This document shows positions 23,402-34,475 of a stretch of DNA of 64,000 bases, one piece after another (position 1 is the first letter of the stretch; every line of letters begins with the position of its first letter). The notes under the pieces were generated by a model. That model was not told where the DNA came from, searched no databases, and saw only the letters and a program-made list of their open reading frames with translations. Origin of the DNA: Mikania micrantha (taxonomy: Eukaryota > Streptophyta > Magnoliopsida > Asterales > Asteraceae); NCBI GenBank assembly GCA_009363875.1, contig CM018683.1, forward strand, positions 48,039,711 to 48,103,710, in the 5' to 3' direction. Both the position numbers and the translations under genes were made by a program.

Positions 23402-23617
23402 TGGTTAATCATTGATCGATTAAACAATTGATCTCTGAAACTGCTCATTTCAGTTCTCTGTTTGATCGAATTAGCCGATTAGTAAGAACTTGTTATAGAT
23501 TGAAGTTTTCTGATAACTTCTGCTGATTTGTTTTTCAACATAGATTCGTTTGAATTAATTTGTTAAGTTTGTGATTAAGTCATTTGAATTTAGTTGAAAT
23601 TGATTGAATCTGAGAAT

Positions 23618-26600
23618 ATGTCGACTCCAAACAATAATCCGCACAACACAGGCTCCGCAACCAAGCCTCCGATGCTGGTTCGGAGTGAGTACAACATTTG
23701 GCAACGTAGAATGCTACATCACCTGTCAATTAACAGTGCAGGATGTTGGAAATCTGTGGTGCATGGTCCGTATAAACCCATGATCACTGATCCTGAAACT
23801 AAAATCATGATTCCGAAACCATCGGATATGTATTCAGATGAGGATATAAAATTGTTCGAAATTGATGCGAAAGCTCATGGTATTCTGGCCATGGCTTTGC
23901 CGAATGAGATATATTCAGGCTTGATGCATCATGACACTGCTCACGATCTCTGGGTTGCATTGAAAGAACAATTCGGTGGAACCGATGAGGTTTTAGCAAA
24001 TACTAGAGAAATCCTTGCTCAACAGTATGAGACTTTTTTCTCATAGAAAGGGTGAGTCATTGACTCAACAGTTTGAGCGGTTCTCCTGTCTGATTTCTGA
24101 ATTAAAAATGGTTAAGCAGGAGTATACAAATAGTCAGATGAACAATAGATTTCTCAGATCACTGCCTGAGAGATGGGACACTTATACTATTGTCTTACGC
24201 TCTAATGCAAATCTAGAGAATCTATCTCTCACCCAACTCCATGGGAAACTCTTAACTTTTGAGAGAGAGGTAGAACAGAAGAGAAAACTGTCTTCATCTG
24301 GCAAACTCACTGATGATTTCATTCCTGGCAATACTGTATTGATAGGTCAAGAGTCAGAATATACTGGGTCCGAGTGTTCTTATGATGAACATATTGACTT
24401 CTCTACTAATAGTGTTGAACATGCTTTTGTGGGAGTTGATGGTAATGCAGGTACATATGGTGATAATCTGTGTTTTGTGATGGATGATTTGAAGGGAATT
24501 CCAGATGATGATCTGGAGGAAATGGATATATTAAGTCAGATGGCCTTAATAAACATTAGATCTCAAAAATTTTACAAAAGAACTGGAAGAAAATTTCCCG
24601 GATTAACTGGCAAAACCAAGGTTGGTTTTGACAAAGGGAAGTTGAGATGCCACAAGTGTCACAGGCTTGGTCATTTTGCTAGAGAGTGCAAATCCACTGG
24701 ACCTAGTTCCTCTGCACCCTTTGTGACCTTTCCTAGCAATAACACACCAAACAAAGGACAACAATCTTCTGGATCTGGTCAACAACAATTTTATCCAGGT
24801 CATTTTGTACCACAAAGTCCTATGCCTTATCCATATCCTTGCTTCTATATGCCACAACCCACTCACACTCCAGCAATAATCCCTCCACAATCACCTGCTC
24901 TTCCTGAACCTAGCAAATCTCAAACCAATCAAGAGCCTCAACAACAACATCAGAGTTTCTTCACCTCTGGAGTAGCTGATTGGAGTAGTTTACCTGATGA
25001 CTTATCTGATTTCAATATGCAGCTGTACTCTGAAGCTGGTCCACATGGTGGAGACAACCCATTCGGGAATCTTGCTTTGATGGCTATAGATTCAACTGAC
25101 ACCTCAGGTCCAACTTCTTCAACATCCCAGGTATCATCTGAATCAAAAGCTAAGTTGTGTTCAGAATCATGTATTTCAGCATTTGCTTCCATTAGAGAAA
25201 TAAATGTTGAATTAATAAATGAGAAGTTGGATTTAGAAAAGGCTGTGACTAAGAATAAAACTGAATTTGAGAAAGTTTTGAATGAAAAAGAGTCTGAAAT
25301 TTATAAACTCAAGTGTCAGTTGTCTGATGAAAAGGCTAGGGTGGAAGTCATGCTTGTAAAACACAATGATCTGAAACAAACACTTGCAGCAACCCAAGTA
25401 GAGTGTGAAAAATGGGTTGAGTCTTGCAAGGGGTTTGAGATGTTGTTAAACAAACAAACAGCATCAAATGTGAAGTTTGGTATTGGATACAATCACACTG
25501 CTCCTCCAGCTGATTATACACCAAAAAATCTTGACTGTGAGTCTGAAGGGGACAGTTTATACCAATCCACCAAATCTTCAGAAAAGTCTGATGCTGAAGA
25601 ATCATCTGAAAGTGAGTTAAGTGCATGCAAATCTGAGTCTGAAACTGTGGATATTGAAACATATTCTTATTCTATTGGATGTACAAATGTCATCCAGGGT
25701 GAAACATGTCAGGATAGTGTTTTAATTGAGATTGATCCTGATGAAAAAGTCTCAAATGAATTAAATTTAAAACTGATTGAGTCAGATGGGCATGGCACTG
25801 GAGAGAATGATGCACGGCTTCTGATAAGCCAGCGTGTCTCATCAGCAGTTGTAAAAAAACTGGTAATGGTACAATTGCTGATGAGAAATGTGTTGATAGA
25901 CAAGTACTGAAGAAGAAATCTTCAGAGGTTGTCAAAGCATCAGTAGTTGTAACACAATCCACAAATACTGAAGCATCAAATGTACTGAAGAACAAAAATT
26001 CAGTATCTAAGTCTTCAGTACTTGTAGATACTCACAAGGAGAAGCACAAGAGAGTGCCTTGTGAAATTTGTAGGTTGTTTAATCATTCTTCTGATGAATG
26101 TTGGTACAGAAGAGGCTCTAAATTCAATAAACTTAAGAACAAAAACAAGAACATAATCAAAATGAAAAATGAATTTCATTCCAAGTTCGTACCAGAATCA
26201 TCAGTAGTTTCAAAATCTGGAAAACCCTCACAGGGAAATGCTTCAAGTAAATCCAAGAAAGGTCAAGGGGTTTTTCCAGATTCAAAGAAAAAGCACTTGA
26301 AACCTTCTTCATCACCCAAAGAAGTTAAGGAAATGAAGCACAAAAATTTGAAGTCAAGTATTGATGTTTCTAAGGAAATCAAAACTTTGACTCAAAACCA
26401 GCATCAATTGGTTATGATGTTGCAACATCTGCTAGGAAGAGCCAACCTAGTAGATGCCTCCGTTGCTTCATTTCATAAGAAGAAGCCAAGGTCAAAAACC
26501 AAGGTTAAATCTTTTGAAAAGAATGATTCAAGTGTTGCTTCAAATGAAACTGTTACTTTTGTTTCTTCATGTGATAACAGACCCAAAACCAAACTGGTTT

Positions 26601-26620
26601 GGGTCCAAAAGTCTAACTGA
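23618..26620 (+). pseudogene. gag of element B, nearly intact (two single-base frame breaks)
   Basis: The start is the ATG of MSTPNNNPHN (23618). The capsid region carries the LWVALKEQFGG block. The first CCHC knuckle (CHKCHRLGHFAREC) is at 24648-24689. A Pro/Gln-rich stretch follows, then a long coiled-coil-like segment (about 25180-25460), acidic Ser/Glu-rich stretches, and a second CCHC knuckle (CEICRLFNHSSDEC) at 26060-26101. The basic tail ends VWVQKSN with TGA at 26618-26620. The frame is lost in a six-T run near 24035 and again in a seven-A run near 25857. Both look like one-base length changes in homopolymers, either real mutation or sequence error. Confidence 0.85.
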
Positions 26621-29600
26621 GTGTGTTCATGTATGCAGGGTCCTTCAGCATGCCAAAATAGCATCTGGTATGTTGACAGTGGAGGATCCATGCATATGAC
26701 TGGGAGCAGATCTCTTCTTAATAACTATTTTACAGGAAGGAAGGGATTTGTTTCATTTGGAAATGATGCTAAGGGATACATTATAGGAAAAGGATATGTG
26801 TCAAATGGTGAGATAAGGTTTGATGATGTGAATCATGTAGAAAATCTTAAGTATAATCTCCTGAGTGTTAGTCAGATGTGTGATAAGGGTCACATTTCTC
26901 TTTTCACCAAGCAAGACTGTAGGATACTGTCTTCTGAAGTGTTGCCTTTGATTGGCAAAGTTTTGGATGAATATACTCTTCTTAAAGCTAACAGGGTGGG
27001 AAAGGTTTATGCCTTTGATTTGTCAAAGAAAATTTCTGTTAAAGGTCATCCATGTTTATTCTCAAAGGCCTCTCTCAAGGAATCTAATCTGTGGCACAGA
27101 AGGTTGGGTCATGTAAATCTCAAAAACATGAATCAACTGGTGAAACATGGTCTGGTTCGAGGTCTTCCAATGAAGGATTTTAGTTGTGATGAAAATTGTA
27201 CTGCTTGCTTGAAAGGGAAGCAACACAAAGTATCTTTTCCTCCAATTGGCGATACAAAATCAACTGCTTGTTTGCAAATGTTGCATATGGATTTGTTTGG
27301 GCCAGTGAAGGTCATGAGTATGGCAAAGAAGAAGTATTGCTTAGTAATTGTTGATAATTACTCCAGGTTTGTCTGGACCTTCTTCTTGCACTCAAAAGAT
27401 GAGGTTGCTAAGTCTATTATAAACTTTGTGTTGTATGTTGAGAAACAATATTCTCTTCCTGTCAAGTGTGTAAGGAGTGATAATGGCACAGAGTTCAGAA
27501 ATCATATTCTGGATGAATTATATCTGGCAAAGGGAATCAAAAGGCAGTACAGCATCCCTAGAACTCCTGAACAAAATGGAGTAGTTGAAAGGAAAAATAG
27601 AACCTTGATTGAAGCTGCCAGAACAATGCTGGCTGATTTCGGCTTGCCATTGACTTTCTGGGCAGAAGCTGTCAATACTGCTTGTTATGTGCAAAACAGA
27701 GTTTTGGTGAATCAACGATGGTTGAAAACTCCTTATGAAATGCTTCATACTTTGACCCCTTTGATTTCCTTCTTCAGAGCTTTTGGGTGTCCTTGTTATA
27801 TCCTCAATACCAATGATCAACTTAAAAAGTTTGACTCCAAAGTTGATGCAGGATATTTTGTTGGCTATTCTTCCACTTGCAAGGCTTATAGAGTGTTTAA
27901 CTGCAGAACCAAGATGGTTGAAGAAACTCTTCATATCAAATTCAATGAATTTCCAAAAGATTCTATTCCACAAAATCCTATTGAGATGTTTGATCTAGAT
28001 ATTTTGCAACATGAATCTTCTCAATCTCCAGTTGAGTCTATTGTTGTGGCAGATGATGCATTTAAAGCAGTTCCATCAACAGTTTCTACAGAAAACACAC
28101 AAGGAAGTCTTGATGATGAAGATGAAAGTACTCATCTGTTCAGATTTAGTGATAATCTGCCAATGTCTGCTAAATCTGATGCTCCTCCTGCTCCAGTTGT
28201 TCCTCCCAATACCAATGCTGATGAAATTCTAGAATCTTCTACATCATTTGAAATTCCTGCTGAACTGTTCCCTGGATCTTCATCAACATCTGCAGCAACT
28301 GGACCTCCAGCAAACACTTGCACTGATCTTATTCCATATCAAGAACTGAAGGATCATCCATTATCTCAAGTTCTGGGTGACATTTCTGCTGGTGTTTCAA
28401 CAAGAAGCCAATTGTCAAATTTTTGTCTCTATGCCTTATTTGTCAGTCAGCAAGAGCCAAAGAACTATCACACATCACTCAGAGACAATGGCTGGGTGGA
28501 GGCTATGCAGTTGGAGCTATTGCAGTTCAAGAAACAACAAGTCTGGGAGCTGGTTCCTTTACCTCAAGGTAAGTGTGCAATAGGCACTAAATGGGTGTTT
28601 AGGAATAAAACTGATGAACATGGTCAAATAATTAAGAACAAGGCCAGACTGGTTGTACAGGGGTTCTCTCAGGAAGAAGGTATTGATTATGATGAAACTT
28701 TTGCCCCTGTAGCCAGACAGGAAGCAATTAGATTGTTTTTAGCATATGCTGCCTTACACAAACTAAAAGTTTTTCAAATGGATGTCAAAAGTGCTTTCTT
28801 ATATGGTAAAATAAAAGAGGAAGTGTATGTGTGTCAACCACCAGGTTTTGAGGACAATAAACATCCTGATTGGGTGTACAAGCTTGATAAAGCTCTTTAT
28901 GGGCTGAAACAAGCACCTAGAGCCTGGTATGACACTTTATCCACTTTTCTCCTTCAAAATAATTTCACTAGAGGCTCCATAGATAAAACTTTGTTCATAA
29001 AGAAAGTAGGACAGCATAAGCTCCTTGTTCAAATTTATGTTGATGACATAATTTTTGCTTCATCTGATCCAAAGTTGTGTGCTGATTTTACTGAGTTAAT
29101 GACAAAGAATTTTGAAATGAGTGCCATGGGGGAATTACATTTTTTCTTGGGTCTTCAAATCAAACAAAGTCCTGATGGCATTTTCATTCACCAGTCCAAA
29201 TATACAAAAGAGTTGTTAAAGAAATTTGATCTGCAAAACTGTAAAAGTTGTTCTAACCCCATGAGCAGCACCACACAACTTGATGCAGATTTGAAAGGTA
29301 AATCAGTTGATGAAACACTTTATAGATGTATGATTGGTTCCTTGATGTATCTCACAGCATCTAGACCAGACATTATGTTTGCTACATGTGTTTGTGTAGA
29401 TTTCAGGCTGTACCTAAAGAATCTCATTTGATTGCTGTTAAAAGGATTTTTAGATATTTGCAGGGCACTCAATCACTGGGAATTTGGTATTCCACTGGGC
29501 ATTCCTGCAAGCTGGTTGCTTTCTCTGATAGTGACTATGCAGGATGCAAACTTACCAGAAAATCAACTTCTGGTGGTTGTCAGTTTCTAGGAAACTGTTT

Positions 29601-29979
29601 GGTTTCTTGGCAATGTAAGAAACAAACATCTGTGGCTACATCCACAGCTGAAGCCGAGTACATTGCTGCTGCCAGCTGCACTTCACAAATTCTCTGGCTT
29701 CAGACTCAACTTTTGGATTATGGCATCAAAGAGTCTAAGACACCATTGTTAATGGATAGTGCCTCAGCTCTTTGTATTGTAAAGAATCCAGTTCAGCACT
29801 CTAGGACCAAACATATTGAAATCAGACATCATTTTATAAGGGATTGTTTTGAAAAAGGTCTGATTGATCCAAAGTTTGTTCCTAGTGCTGATGAACTTGC
29901 AGATATTTTTACTAAGCCTTTAGAGACTTCAACTTTTCAAAATTTAGTTCTAAGGCTTGGTATGCTGCAACTTGAATAA
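26621..29979 (+). pseudogene. pol of element B (PR-IN-RT-RNase H), one frameshift
   Basis: The frame continues from gag directly after the TGA. Protease has WYVDSGGSMHMTGS (Asp at 26675). The GAG-pre-integrase region has WHRRLGHVNLKNMN and CTACLKGKQH. The integrase core has LHMDLFGP, RSDNGTEF and NGVVERKNRT, and the downstream GKDF-like region is followed by a long linker. RT has KWVFRNKTDEHGQIIKNKAR, and YVDD is at 29036-29047. RNase H has SDSDYAGC, STAEAEYIAAASC and the KHIEIRHHFIRD block. A one-base deletion near 29397 shifts the frame inside RNase H, and the reading resumes to 29979. All catalytic residues I can check are present. Confidence 0.9.
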
Positions 29980-30530
29980 ATTGGTTTTCACAATAATAAA
30001 ATTCCATACACCAGATAAAAATTTTCAAAAATACAAAAATTTTCCCCTTTGTCAAAACACAAAATTTTGTATCACCTTACAACTCCTGATATTTTCAGTA
30101 AGTGCTGATAAGTATCAGAAGTACTGATTCAAGGAAAGATCTGACCTTTACCAATATTATCAGTTAAATGTACTGATGGGTTTTGGGTGACAAAGTATTG
30201 AAGGTCAAAAATATTTCACAAATACTGATGAACAACTTTTGTCACAAGTTCTGATGACCAATTTTTCACAAAATCTGATGAGAAAATCTGATGTTTCACA
30301 AAGTCTGATGAGCAACTGATGAACAACCAATGTCGACAACACCTGATGAGTAAACGTACTCTTCAGATGTTTCAACCACTGCTATTTTCTCTCTGTAACA
30401 TCTGAAGAACAAAATTCCATTATTTCAGTATTCTATTTAAACCAAACCCTCTTCAGTTGTTTCATTACCACTTCATCAGAACTTTCAATCTTTTTCAAAA
30501 ACCTATCTTCCCTCACAAGTCTCTGCTTCC
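29980..30530 (+). promoter_or_regulatory. Pre-env region of B with U3-like motifs
   Basis: This non-coding block is rich in TCTGATGA/CTGATGA and TTCAGT words, as in the LTR's U3. It contains a near copy of the LTR inverted repeat (30343-30371) and a TATA-like CTATTTAAA (30433-30441) about 90 bp before the env-like ATG. I infer an internal promoter for the env-like gene. Confidence 0.45.
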
Positions 30531-33500
30531 ATGGCGACAATGAACCTTAAACCTCTTCACAACTCCGTTGCATATCTCACAAAATCATCTTTCTGGTCAA
30601 AATTTGATGAAGCAGTTGATCTGATGAATGCATCCCAATTCCAAAAAGCTTTTCTTATCAATCCTACAATCTATGTTGAATCATTTCATCAATTCTGGAC
30701 AAATGTTGAGCTTATCAATGTCGGCACCGATGTAATCTCCCTCCGCTCTACAGTGAATGGACCCAATGTGCATGTCAGCCCAGCCGAACTACGGGATGTT
30801 CTCAATCTAGATGATGCTAACTTGGTCACTCAATTTCCAAAGAACCTCACTGATCTCTGTTTTACAAGTCACGAATACCAGGGTGACTTGAGTGACTCCA
30901 CTCTTTACAAGAAACACTTCAATGATCCTGAACGTCTCATTTTCCACATGATCAACATTTGTCTAGCTCCAAAATCATCTTCATGGGACCAGATGTCCTC
31001 AAGGTGGCAGCAGGTACTTTACTCAATTCTGGAATCCCAAAAACTTAATTTTTCACAAATTTTATTTTCAGAATTAACTGAACATGCAGTTAAACCTGTT
31101 TCCACAAGATGGTTTCTTTATCCCCGTTTTATAATGGCCATCATTGAAAAACAATTAAAACAAGCAGGCCTTGTTGGTCAGGGAATCTCTGCTCCAGCAG
31201 TACTGCTAGAGGTATATTCCAAACACAACACAAACCTCACACTCAAAGAGGCTGCCCGAAAGCTAAAACCCAAGCATAGGGAACCCACAGTCTCCACATC
31301 CAAATCCAAATCCAAAGTCCCCACCAAGTCACATCCCAAAAAGCCCAAAAAGGCTGCTCAGGGAAATGAGTCCCCTGAGTCTGCCCATGCCTCACCAAGG
31401 CATGACATGGTCACTGGCAGTAGTCAGCCAGTGGTACATCAGACTCCACCAGCCGAAACCGCCCAAGATTCCTCTCATCAGGAACTTGGTGCAACTCTTG
31501 AAGGGGTAGACACTCATCTAGAGCCTTTTTCATTTGAAAAGGTTTCTATTGAACAGCACCATTCTCCCCGGGTGCACTCTGCTTCAAAGCCTACCACTAC
31601 TGAAACCACTCAACAAAGCCCCACATTTGTTATTGAACAAATCCTGGATCAGATTAACACTCCAATCCCTACCCAGAAACCTATTACCACTGGGATTAAC
31701 TCCAACATTGAGGGGGAGGATCAATGTGTTTCTGATAACCCACAGGATTTTGACTACAATATCAGATCTCCTAGTGTGGACAGAGAGATTCTGAATTCTG
31801 CCAGGGCTGCTACTTCATCACCTCCATCATTTGGAGTGATTGATAGTAGTAACATCTCTAAGACCCTGCCAGAGGCAACAACTGATGAAGGGTTTATCCC
31901 TGAGGTTGGAAGTCCCCAGTACCAAGAACAAGGGGCACCTGAAAATGTTGAGCCACACTCAACTCAGGTTAATCCTGATACTTTCAGGAGGTCAGATGAT
32001 TTAGCCAAGGCTAATGATGACCACAGGACCTTATCTGATGTTCTAAAACAGAACATGCTTCTTGAGGCTGAGGTCTGCAGACTCAATGAGCTGCTCACCA
32101 AGATGTCCAAGGACAAAAGTCCATCTGCCCTTCCAAACCCACAGATGGCACCTTCAAGTCTTGAAGGTCCCCAAAACACTTCCTCCACTACTCCACAACA
32201 TGATAAACCTCCAGCCTCTGCTTCAGGCACTAATCCTTTGGGTTCAAGCCCCCCAGAGGCATTAGTTGCTGCTTTTATCACTGCCCTACCTCTCATCACT
32301 CCTTTGTTAAAGAATATAATTACCCAAGCTCTTGATGAGAGGCTTCCATCCCACACTCAACTTCAGAAAATGATTGATGATGCAGTTGATGCAAAACTTT
32401 CTAGCTTTCAAACTCCTTCTTCCCCTGCAGCCAAAAAGGGGGAGTTAGTGAAAGATTCAGCAGCTGAGAGAAAAAGATCAAGAAATGAGGAGGAGGAAGA
32501 TGCTTCTGAAAAGTCTCCAGTTATACAAGTCACTTATAAGAGACAAAAGAAGACAAAGATTATTGATGTTGCTATTAATGTTGAGAAGGAGGATGCAACA
32601 GCTGAACCTGAACTGCAATCTGAAGATCAAGAGATTAAAACAGAGGATGATCAGGTAAAGGATGATCAAGATCATATGATTGGGGTGGAGAAGGCTGGTA
32701 ATGATCAAGAACCTAAAGTATCTGAGGTACAAAAAGAACAAGTCAATCCTTCTACCCATTCAACTCAACTTATTACTGATGATGCACCTCCCAAGAAAAG
32801 GAGAATGTTAAGAGTTCAAGAAGAAGAAGAAGATACTGATGAAGAAGACAGGCTTCCAATTTCTACTGTGCTGCAAACAAAAGTCCATAAGCCTGAGTCT
32901 TCAAAAGCTGGTTCAGAACAAATGGCTCAGAAAAGGATAGTCAAGTTGCCAGATAATTATGTACCAGAAAAGGGGTTGGTTTTTCGTCAACATCTCAAGA
33001 TAACTCCAAAATCTCAGAGACTAGATATAAAGATTAAACTTGAAGAAGAAGAGAGTCAGAAGAAACATGATGAAAATATTCTAAGGTTAGTTGATAGAGA
33101 GTACCCTCAGACATCAACAATCATAGCAATGAAGAAAGAAGCACAAAGGTTGTATGCTCTGAGGTTTACCTATCAATATCGAAAAGAACAAATCAGGATG
33201 TGGCCTGATCCAAGGGTGATAGACAGAATTCACAGAAAAGATGTTCCAGCTGCATATGCAAGAAAAATCAAAAAGGTAATCAGTGCTGATATAATTTTGG
33301 GATCTGTGCTTGATCCTTGGGAAATAATAGGAGATTTTAAAAGTGTTTACAACTCTGGATTGAAAGCTCCTAAGTTTTTAGAGAATAAAATGATCAAGAA
33401 AGGTTTAGTGTACAGAAAATTGGAAGGAGTGAAACAGAATGAGTTATCACTATTCTTAGAAGGAAAGCATCCAGATGAATTTGTATACAGAGAAATCACA

Positions 33501-33662
33501 AGGGTGGAACTCTATGATGGGACAACGGCCAGGTACTTATCTGAGTATTATGGGCCTGAGTCATTCTTTGAAGGAAAACCAGAAAGGCTTACACCTGAAG
33601 AGAAAATTATTCTGTTGGAAGCATATGTCAGGGAGTCTTTTAGACTCATTTATGATCAGTAG
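30531..33662 (+). CDS. Env-like protein of element B (1043 aa, intact)
   Basis: The ATG of MATMNLKPLHN follows the TATA-like box by about 90 bp. The N-terminal domain (residues 1-220; FHQFWTNVE, VHVSPAELRDVLNL) resembles that of A's ORF and other plant retroelement extra ORFs. A Ser/Pro/Thr-rich disordered middle follows (about 250-490), then a short coiled coil (about 494-525), a hydrophobic stretch (about 575-600, ALVAAFITALPLITPLL) that could be membrane-associated or amphipathic, acidic stretches with KKRR-type basic clusters (about 640-770), and a conserved C-terminal domain (about 800-1043). No N-terminal signal peptide is present. The envelope label is only by position and precedent in SIRE-type elements, and the function is unknown. 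The open frame suggests recent constraint or simply youth. Confidence 0.8.
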   Translation: MATMNLKPLHNSVAYLTKSSFWSKFDEAVDLMNASQFQKAFLINPTIYVESFHQFWTNVELINVGTDVISLRSTVNGPNVHVSPAELRDVLNLDDANLVTQFPKNLTDLCFTSHEYQGDLSDSTLYKKHFNDPERLIFHMINICLAPKSSSWDQMSSRWQQVLYSILESQKLNFSQILFSELTEHAVKPVSTRWFLYPRFIMAIIEKQLKQAGLVGQGISAPAVLLEVYSKHNTNLTLKEAARKLKPKHREPTVSTSKSKSKVPTKSHPKKPKKAAQGNESPESAHASPRHDMVTGSSQPVVHQTPPAETAQDSSHQELGATLEGVDTHLEPFSFEKVSIEQHHSPRVHSASKPTTTETTQQSPTFVIEQILDQINTPIPTQKPITTGINSNIEGEDQCVSDNPQDFDYNIRSPSVDREILNSARAATSSPPSFGVIDSSNISKTLPEATTDEGFIPEVGSPQYQEQGAPENVEPHSTQVNPDTFRRSDDLAKANDDHRTLSDVLKQNMLLEAEVCRLNELLTKMSKDKSPSALPNPQMAPSSLEGPQNTSSTTPQHDKPPASASGTNPLGSSPPEALVAAFITALPLITPLLKNIITQALDERLPSHTQLQKMIDDAVDAKLSSFQTPSSPAAKKGELVKDSAAERKRSRNEEEEDASEKSPVIQVTYKRQKKTKIIDVAINVEKEDATAEPELQSEDQEIKTEDDQVKDDQDHMIGVEKAGNDQEPKVSEVQKEQVNPSTHSTQLITDDAPPKKRRMLRVQEEEEDTDEEDRLPISTVLQTKVHKPESSKAGSEQMAQKRIVKLPDNYVPEKGLVFRQHLKITPKSQRLDIKIKLEEEESQKKHDENILRLVDREYPQTSTIIAMKKEAQRLYALRFTYQYRKEQIRMWPDPRVIDRIHRKDVPAAYARKIKKVISADIILGSVLDPWEIIGDFKSVYNSGLKAPKFLENKMIKKGLVYRKLEGVKQNELSLFLEGKHPDEFVYREITRVELYDGTTARYLSEYYGPESFFEGKPERLTPEEKIILLEAYVRESFRLIYDQ

Positions 33663-33876
33663 CTTCAATGAGAGGGGTAAATGCTCATAGTCCATTTCCC
33701 CAATGGAGTTCCCTCTTATCCTTTGCCATTCAGATTTTCAGAAGCTGCTGATTGCCAGGCCTGTACTTAGTTGGTCATTTTGAAGCTGATCTCAAAGAAA
33801 AAGACAAGATCTTTCAGCCTGGGAAACCAAAATAAGTGAGACAGTTAATAATTAAAGGTTTTGGCTGCATTGGTTC
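33663..33876 (+). other. Short untranslated stretch after env-like ORF of B
   Basis: No ORF or repeat is recognised. The stretch leads into the polypurine tract. Confidence 0.6.
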
Positions 33877-33884
33877 AGGGGGAG
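33877..33884 (+). other. Polypurine tract of B
   Basis: AGGGGGAG is followed by TT and then the LTR at 33887. Confidence 0.88.
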
Positions 33885-33886
33885 TT

Positions 33887-34475
33887 TGTTGGACCAAAAG
33901 AACCAATGAGCCTGATCAGAAAAACCTTTAAGTCTCACATACACATAACAACTGAAGAATAACACATCAGCTGAAAGCCATGTTGAAGAATTACAAGACC
34001 TGAAGTTATTCACAACAGCTGAAGTGTTAGTCTTCAGATGTTGTGATGTTTTTTTTGTCTTCAGTATTTTTCTTTCATTAGTTGTAAAAGTCTGATGAGT
34101 AGTTTACTCATCAGATGTTGTAGTTTGCTTTCAGTAGTTTAGTTATTCAGTCTTTGTAATAGGATGTCTTCAGTTTTTATGAACATCCTCAGTAGTTTTG
34201 TTTATTTCAGTTGTTGTTTTATGTCTGTTAGGTGTCAACATCATATGACATCATCAAACGTCACTGTTTCTATATAAGGACAGTTGACATAGTGTATTGT
34301 TAAGCGAAGTTAGCGCATTGAATGAAAGATTTCCATTTGCAGAATTCTCTTTCTATAAATTGTTCTTTACTGTTTCATTAATATTCAAGTGTTCTTGCTA
34401 ATTCTTATGCTAATTCATCTCTGAATTCCGCTGCTATAATCTAATACCGATCAAATGAGAACAACTGATCCTACA
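33887..34475 (+). repeat. 3' LTR of element B
   Basis: This is a near-identical copy of 22798-23387. The following ATCAG is the second target-duplication copy. Confidence 0.93.

Larger units (their letters stand above)
22798..34475 (+). mobile_element. Element B: young SIRE-type Ty1/copia retrotransposon with intact env-like ORF (11.7 kb)
   Basis: The LTRs are 590 and 589 bp, the 5-bp target duplication ATCAG (22793-22797 and 34476-34480) is perfect, and the primer site, gag, pol, env-like ORF and polypurine tract are all present. The LTRs differ by 7 substitutions and one 1-bp gap by eye, which makes B the youngest dated insertion here. It interrupts C's gag in the opposite orientation. Only three single-base frame disturbances were found, two of them in homopolymers, and the env-like ORF is open. 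Confidence 0.93.

Noticed and set aside
23805..23999. Minus-strand ORFs inside B and K coding regions
   Set aside because: They are shadows of the plus-strand polyproteins and have no family resemblance.
24030..24040. Programmed frameshifting at the T run in B's gag
   Set aside because: It lies within the capsid region, not at a gag-pol boundary, and A and C have no such site. Homopolymer error or mutation is simpler.
30531..33662. Calling this a true viral envelope glycoprotein
   Set aside because: There is no signal peptide, no clear membrane anchor and no recognisable fusion or receptor-binding region. Only its position matches the env-like class.
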